Source: Candidatus Gallispira edinburgensis (GTDB taxonomy: Bacteria > Bacillota > Clostridia > Lachnospirales > CAG-274). Taken from it: DNA of 64,000 bases. Shown here piece by piece: positions 59,105 through 64,000 of the stretch. Both the position numbers and the translations under genes were made by a program. The stretch covers positions 1 to 64,000 of the forward strand of contig CAJFNV010000091.1 of the NCBI GenBank assembly GCA_904395805.1, read 5' to 3'. The notes beneath the pieces are model-generated. The model worked only from the letters and a program-made list of their open reading frames with translations, did not search any database and had not been told where the DNA came from. Within the stretch, counting starts at the first letter, position 1. Every line of letters starts with the position of its first letter.

Positions 59105-59500
59105 AAACCAACGACCATTGTAGGGGCGATCATTGATCGCCCGCAATTAGCCTCCCTTGCCTAAAGGGCTGGTCGCATTCTCACAGTAATCCCTATCAAA
59201 ATTTAGCCCGTAGGGTGTGCCTCCCTTGCCTAAAGGGAGGAGGAGAAACGCTTGCGTTTATTGAATCGGAAAGACTTATCCGACAAGGCATAGCCTTGCT
59301 TTTGACGTAGTCAAAAGTTCTGATGGGGGAGGGATTCCTGCTCGAATGCTGCTCGCCATTGAATCGGAAGAATATCCGACAGGACACAGTCCTGCTTTTG
59401 ACGCAGTCAAAAGTTCTTGAACGGTCGTCCGGCTGTGCAAATGTCAAAAGTTCTGAATAAGCAGCCAAGGAGCTGTCAGCGCTAGCTGACTGAGGATTTT
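59105..59500. repeat. Modular hairpin repeat block upstream of dinB terminus
   Basis: Contains ggggcgatc-att-gatcgccc (59122-59142), CCTCCCTTGCC modules, gaaacgc-ttgcgttt, two modules with tcgg...ccga and agtcaaaag (59258-59325 and 59358-59415), and a partial core with tcagc-gcta-gctga (59467-59500). No gene. Confidence 0.8.
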
Positions 59501-59538
59501 CACTCCTCACTGAGCACTCCTCCCTGCGCCCTATTTAT

Positions 59539-60774
59539 CTACCCCTTAAAAAAGGCGATTTTCTGCAATGTATTGTCATCTGTAGGATTAAGTCCCGAAA
59601 GCCTTCTGTTTTCAAGCATGATCCCCCTCTGAATTATACCCCAGCCATACTTGTTTCTGAGTTCCTCACTCATTACATCAAGTCTTTCATTTTCCTCCCT
59701 GTATCCTCCAAAAAGACTTTCCTGCCACAAAGGCTCCCTTACAAGATTACAAGCCCTTACACTCAACGCTCTTACAGGCAGGCTTACTCTTTCCCCTACA
59801 AATATACAGAGAGCTTGTCTGAATATATCTTCAACACTTCTTGTTGCATTATTTAAAGGTGCCTGTCTGTCAATACTTTCAAGAGTATTGAACTTTATAC
59901 CAAGCTGTATAGTCGTAGCATAAAAGTTCTTTTCCCTGAGCCTTTTTGACACACTTTCGCTTAAAAGCATAAGCACAATCTTAACATCCTCAATATCCGT
60001 AACATCAAAAGGCATTGTAGTGCCGTTGCCTATACTCTTTACTTCCCTTGAGTATTCAATATTTCTCACAGGACTTTCATCATTTCCCCTTGCATATTGC
60101 TGAAGCATAATACCGTTTTTCCCTAAATGCCTGCTTATAATTGCCTCATCAGACTGTGCCAGATCACCTATTGTAAATATATTAAGCTTTTCAAGCTTTT
60201 TTGTTGTTGCCCTGCCTGCATACAGCAGTTCATTTACAGGAAGATTCCATACCTTCTTTTTATAATTTTCCCTGTTTATTATTGTAATTGCATCAGGCTT
60301 TTTCATATCAGAGCCAAGCTTTGCAAATATTTTGTTAAATGAAACCCCAATTGAAACAGTAACGCCTATTTCTTCCTTCACCCTCTGTCTTATTTCCTCT
60401 GCAATACTTTCTCCCGATTGAAACAATGGTACACTGTCTGTAACATCAAGCCAGCATTCGTCAATCCCAAAAGGCTCGATCAGATCCGTATAGTCATAAT
60501 ATATACTTCTCACTGTTTTTGATATTTCAATATATCTGTCAAATCTGGGCGGCACAAATATTATACCGGGACATTTCTGCATAGCCTCCCACATTGTATC
60601 TCCTGTTTTAACACCTTTTTTCTTTGCAAGCATATTTTTAGCAAGTACTATTCCGTGCCTGTTTTCGGGATTACCGCTTACAGCCACAGGAGAATTTCTT
60701 ATTTCCTCATTATCCCTGCATTCAACAGAAGCATAAAAATTGTTAAGGTCAGAATGTAATATAATTCTGTCCAT
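59539..60774 (-). CDS. dinB: Y-family DNA polymerase IV
   Basis: An error-prone translesion polymerase of about 411 residues. Catalytic residues are in ILHSDLNNFYASVEC and in the Asp-Glu pair of GIDECWLDVT. The helix-hairpin-helix thumb (LEKLNIFTIGDLAQ) and little-finger domain follow. The ATG at 60774 follows GGGGTGG; a more upstream ATG precedes the site. The promoter carries two LexA-like dyads, consistent with SOS induction. Confidence 0.94.
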   Translation of the reverse strand: MDRIILHSDLNNFYASVECRDNEEIRNSPVAVSGNPENRHGIVLAKNMLAKKKGVKTGDTMWEAMQKCPGIIFVPPRFDRYIEISKTVRSIYYDYTDLIEPFGIDECWLDVTDSVPLFQSGESIAEEIRQRVKEEIGVTVSIGVSFNKIFAKLGSDMKKPDAITIINRENYKKKVWNLPVNELLYAGRATTKKLEKLNIFTIGDLAQSDEAIISRHLGKNGIMLQQYARGNDESPVRNIEYSREVKSIGNGTTMPFDVTDIEDVKIVLMLLSESVSKRLREKNFYATTIQLGIKFNTLESIDRQAPLNNATRSVEDIFRQALCIFVGERVSLPVRALSVRACNLVREPLWQESLFGGYREENERLDVMSEELRNKYGWGIIQRGIMLENRRLSGLNPTDDNTLQKIAFFKG

Positions 60775-60790
60775 AATACCACCCCTTTTC

Positions 60791-60836
60791 AAACATTTGT
60801 TTTATATATTATAACACATATGTTTGAATATTTCAA
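60791..60836 (-). promoter_or_regulatory. dinB promoter with two LexA-like operators
   Basis: On the - strand TTGAAA (60831-60836), 17-bp spacer, TATAAT (60808-60813). Dyads aaaca-tt-tgttt (60791-60802) and acaca-ta-tgttt (60814-60825) resemble the Gram-positive LexA box core gaaca-N2-tgttc, one near the start site and one inside the spacer. Confidence 0.6.
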
Positions 60837-60849
60837 TGTAAATTAATAC

Positions 60850-60878
60850 AAAAAATCCCCGGGCATTAATACCCGGGG
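60850..60878 (-). terminator. Terminator of the purine permease gene
   Basis: On the - strand ccccggg / cccgggg forms a strong 7-bp GC stem followed by a T run, about 20 nt after the stop. Confidence 0.9.
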
Positions 60879-60895
60879 CAAAGTAACTTTTTCAA

Positions 60896-62290
60896 TTATA
60901 ATACAATATACTTAATAATAAACAGTATTGACAATACAACCATCAACAGGCTTAATTTCTTATTCTTATCAGGATTTATAAAGTATAAAACAGTGTAAGA
61001 AATAATACCCATTGAAATACCTTCCGAAATACTTGAGAAGAAAGGCATAGCGATCATACATATATATGCGGGAATTGCTTCAAAAGCATTGTTAAAGTTG
61101 ATATTTGCAATATTTGTTACCATATAGAAACCTACAATAATAAGAGCAGGTGCAGTAGCAAATGAAGGAATTGCTAAGAATATCGGTGAGAAGAATAATG
61201 CCAGTGCAAATAATATTGCAGTAACAAGAGCAGTAAGACCTGTTCTTCCGCCTTCGGTTACGCCTGAAGCACTTTCGATATATGTAGTTGTAGTTGATGT
61301 ACCGAGAAGAGCACCAACAGTTGTTGCAATAGCATCAGCCAGTAATGCACCCTTAACTCTTGGCAGCTTACCGTCTTTGTCAAGGAGTCCTGCCTTTGAT
61401 GACACACCTATAAGTGTTCCAATAGTGTCAAATATATCAACAAATAAGAATGCAAACATAACAACAATAAAGTTTACAAAAGAGCCTCTGCTCACAAAAA
61501 CCTCACTGAAATCAATTGCAAATGCAACTTCCTTAAGATCACCTAAAGAAAAGCTTATAATACCGCTTGGAACAAGTGAATAGAAACCTGCATCGGGATT
61601 AGGAACATATAAGCCTGCGATCTGGCAGATAATGCCTAATATCCATGTAGTAATAATACCAAGAAGAATATTTCCCTTAATATTTCTTGCAACAAATACG
61701 GCAGTAATAATTGTACCTATTACTGCAAGAAGCACAGATATACCAACATCATGCATACCTACAGCCCCTGCCTCAAGACCGTTTGCTGTTGTATATGCAT
61801 CAATACTGAACAGTGATAAACCATTTGTAACAATATTTGCATTCTGTAAACCTATAATAGCAATATAAAGACCAATACCTACTGACACAGCAGTTTTAAG
61901 ATTCATAGGTATTGCATTGAAAATTGCAGTTCTTACATTAGTTAAAGATAAAAGAATGAAAATAATACCTTCCACAAAAACTGCAGTTAAAGCTGTCTGC
62001 CATGTATAACCCATACCAAGAACAACGGTATATGCAAAGTAGGCATTAAGTCCCATACCAGGTGCCAGTGCAAAAGGATAATTTGCAAGGACAGCCATTA
62101 ACAATGTACCTACAAAAGACGCAAGAGCCGTAGCTATGAATACACCGTTGGCATTCATTCCCGTTTCGCTTAATATACTTGGGTTTACGGCAAGTATATA
62201 GGCCATTGTCATAAAAATTGTAATACCCGCAAGAATTTCAGTCTTGACATCGGTATTGTGCTCTTTTAGCTTGAATAACTTTTCCAGCAT
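60896..62290 (-). CDS. NCS2-family purine permease
   Basis: A 464-residue permease with about 13-14 membrane helices, resembling the AdeP/PbuG group that imports adenine, guanine or hypoxanthine by proton symport. Family signatures are LKEHNTDVKTEILAGITIFMTM near the N-terminus, LAPGMGLNAYFAYTVV and STTTTYIESASGVTEGGRTG. Monocistronic, with a promoter, an operator-like inverted repeat and a terminator. No purine riboswitch was found. Confidence 0.93.
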   Translation of the reverse strand: MLEKLFKLKEHNTDVKTEILAGITIFMTMAYILAVNPSILSETGMNANGVFIATALASFVGTLLMAVLANYPFALAPGMGLNAYFAYTVVLGMGYTWQTALTAVFVEGIIFILLSLTNVRTAIFNAIPMNLKTAVSVGIGLYIAIIGLQNANIVTNGLSLFSIDAYTTANGLEAGAVGMHDVGISVLLAVIGTIITAVFVARNIKGNILLGIITTWILGIICQIAGLYVPNPDAGFYSLVPSGIISFSLGDLKEVAFAIDFSEVFVSRGSFVNFIVVMFAFLFVDIFDTIGTLIGVSSKAGLLDKDGKLPRVKGALLADAIATTVGALLGTSTTTTYIESASGVTEGGRTGLTALVTAILFALALFFSPIFLAIPSFATAPALIIVGFYMVTNIANINFNNAFEAIPAYICMIAMPFFSSISEGISMGIISYTVLYFINPDKNKKLSLLMVVLSILFIIKYIVL

Positions 62291-62306
62291 AAAAGTACCT
62301 CCTTAA

Positions 62307-62361
62307 ATATAATTATTTTTACTTACCTAATAATTATATCTGTTAATCTGTCAAAGGTCAA
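62307..62361 (-). promoter_or_regulatory. Promoter and inverted repeat of the purine permease gene
   Basis: On the - strand TTGACC (62356-62361), 17-bp spacer, TATAAT (62333-62338). An 11-bp perfect inverted repeat (62307-62317 and 62329-62339) covers the -10 and the expected start site, placing a likely repressor site or leader hairpin just before the ribosome-binding site. The sequence from 62362 to 62532 shows nothing recognisable. Confidence 0.6.
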
Positions 62362-62532
62362 CAATATTTTCATAAATATTTCATTTTTCCTTAATAAATT
62401 TTACCTATTCTTTACAATATGTGTTGATTTATTTTTCTCACACAAATCAAATCCTATAATCTGTATTTTTATTGAGTCCAAATTAATAATATTGTCCCAT
62501 ATATATTAACTATGTTAATCTATATTTGATTA

Positions 62533-64000
62533 ATTTCAATCCGCACTCCCACGCAGGGAGTGACTTAAGGCGCAGCAAACCGTTCTGAGAAATAAAATTT
62601 CAATCCACACTCCCGTGTAGGAGTGACGCTATAGTCCAAAGGTTGTAAGTACAGATACAACAATTTCAATCCACACTCCCACGCAGGGAGTGACAATCAT
62701 GCACATACTTTCAGGCACTGCAACAAGGGATTTCAATCCACACTCCCACGCAGGGAGTGACCACGTTTGCGGCATGAATGCCTGTTTCCATATTGTTATT
62801 TCAATCCACACTCCCGTGCAGGGAGTGACGAAGTGGGACGGTAAAGATTTTGTGCCGTACAGAATTTCAATCCACACTCCCGTGCAGGGAGTGACCCCAC
62901 AGCCTGAGCTTCACTCAACAGATCAAGAGGATTTCAATCCACACTCCCGTGCAGGGAGTTACGTATTTGATCCTGCAGGCAATCAGGTCGAGCTTGATTT
63001 CAATCCACACTCCCGTGCAGGGAGTGACTGCCACTGTTGAAGACTATAAGCTTATACTTAAAATTTCAATCCACACTCCCGTGCAGGGAGTGACTGGTAA
63101 TATCATATACTTCTTCTTTATCTTGCTATTTCAATCCACACTCCCGTGCAGGGAGTGACTCAGCACTTTGTTCATCATATACGAATGGAGTTATTTCAAT
63201 CCACACTCCCGTGCAGGGAGTGACCTGATACTCTCTCATTCTCGGTATTCACAGCAGATTTCAATCCACACTCCCGTGCAGGGAGTGACAGTAGATGGTG
63301 GAACAATTACTAGTTCAGTTGGTATTTCAATCCACACTCCCGTGCAGGGAGTGACATAGCTTATAGGTGTTTCTTTTAACCCTCCGCCTATTTCAATCCA
63401 CACTCCCGTGCAGGGAGTGACTGTGATATGTTTCAATTAATTTTTCTGTGTTGGATTTCAATCCACACTCCCGTGCAGGGAGTGACCGTAGATATTTACC
63501 AAAAGGGCATTACATTTTGATTTCAATCCACACTCCCGTGCAGGGAGTGACCGTCTGCATTACATCTAATTCAAATTCAATTTCGATTTCAATCCACACT
63601 CCCGTGCAGGGAGTGACCATATAGTAAGCCATAAAAAAACAAGCACAAATTGATTTCAATCCACACTCCCGTGCAGGGAGTGACCATACAAGGGAGGCTG
63701 GTGTTATTTAGTTAAGGGTATTTCAATCCACACTCCCGTGCAGGGAGTGACCTTGCCCTCTTGCAACGCTGGTGTGAATTGATATATTTCAATCCACACT
63801 CCCGTGCAGGGAGTGACGCTTTAGATATGCGGGCTGTAACATTACTGAAGAAATTTCAATCCACACTCCCGTGCAGGGAGTGACAAATGCTAAACAACAC
63901 ATTTAAATATAGTATTAGTATTTCAATCCACACTCCCGTGCAGGGAGTGACACAAAGATTGTGCCAGCCATACGGTGATGATCAAAATTTCAATCCACAC
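62533..64000 (-). CRISPR. CRISPR array, type I-C-like repeats, truncated by the window
   Basis: At least 23 repeats and 22 spacers. The repeat is 32 bp; on the - strand it begins GTCACTCCCTGCACGGGAGT and ends GTGGATTGAAAT, the pattern of type I-C repeats. Spacers are 32-36 bp and I saw no duplicated one. Left-end copies are degenerate: at 62533 (two changes plus loop variant), 62597 (31 bp, one base lost), 62663 and 62730 (loop acgca instead of gtgca); a single change is also at 62931. From 62997 on, repeats are uniform. This places the old, leader-distal end at the left; the leader and cas genes are expected to the right, outside the window. Confidence 0.98.

Noticed and set aside
62291-62532. 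Purine riboswitch upstream of the NCS2 permease
   Set aside because: The conserved P1 and loop sequences of the purine aptamer could not be found in this leader on the - strand.
62362-62532. Leader sequence of the CRISPR array at the left end
   Set aside because: The repeats degenerate toward this side and their orientation places the leader at the right; the AT-rich sequence here is just intergenic.
62629-63436. Several open frames across the CRISPR array on both strands
   Set aside because: They read through repeat units (ISIHTPVQGVT and VTPCTGVWIEI patterns recur with the repeat period) and have no ribosome-binding sites; they are artefacts of the 32-bp repeat.
1-64000. tRNA, rRNA, transposase, integrase or prophage genes
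   Set aside because: I looked for cloverleaf-type sequence, rRNA segments and recognisable recombinase motifs along the window and saw none.

Overview
The window looks like a chromosome segment from a low-GC, anaerobic, spore-forming Firmicute, most likely a gut Clostridia/Lachnospirales-type organism. This rests on AT-rich sequence with sigma-A promoters, a T-box valS leader, an hprK-murB-rapZ-whiA-HPr cluster, dipicolinate synthase genes dpaAB, an Rnf complex, HemZ, LuxS, and a type I-C-like CRISPR array. The genus cannot be fixed from sequence alone.

Layout. 0.2-4.4 kb (+): a MoxR ATPase / DUF58 / transglutaminase-fold operon in which the transglutaminase domain has lost its Cys and His. 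4.4-19.4 kb (-): tetrapyrrole and cobalamin genes. Reading in the direction of transcription: a cobalamin riboswitch, cobalt transporter cbiQOMN, cbiK, cbiL, then cbiP, btuR, cbiC, then hemA, a precorrin-2 dehydrogenase/HemC fusion, a CobA/HemD fusion, hemB and hemL. Together they make uroporphyrinogen III and sirohydrochlorin from glutamyl-tRNA, import and insert cobalt, and carry out some corrin steps. The middle corrin genes are elsewhere. 19.4-27.3 kb (-): T-box-controlled valS and hprK-ROK kinase-murB-rapZ-whiA-HPr-like. 27.5-31.5 kb (+): two SH3/NlpC-P60 wall hydrolases, each with a WalR-box-like motif at the promoter, flanking dpaA-dpaB. 31.5-41.9 kb: mreB, a CNNM transporter, a CobD/HisC-like enzyme, a GltD-like flavoprotein, a sugar-phosphate isomerase, a FAH-family enzyme, an ECF sigma/anti-sigma pair and a TPR membrane protein. 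41.8-51.1 kb (-): hisS, aspS, a 43-aa small gene, hemZ, an MBL hydrolase, dtd, rel and luxS. 51.3-56.8 kb (+): rnfCDGEAB.

56.8-59.1 kb is a small accessory island: a decayed 46-bp tandem duplication of the rnfB 3' end, a Phd/PIN toxin-antitoxin pair with a promoter palindrome, an orphan YgiT-type zinc-finger protein, a candidate small RNA, and a divergent XRE / HTH regulator pair with twin palindromic operators. Then come dinB (with LexA-like operators), a purine permease, and a CRISPR array of at least 23 repeats that runs off the right edge with no cas genes in view.

A modular family of hairpin-rich intergenic repeats recurs at least seven times. Several copies sit inside operons: between riboswitch and cbiQ, between cbiL and cbiP, between cbiC and hemA, and between rnfC and rnfD. 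Hairpin stems differ in sequence between copies but keep their pairing. One different palindromic element lies in frame inside the CobA domain. No transposase, tRNA or rRNA gene was seen.
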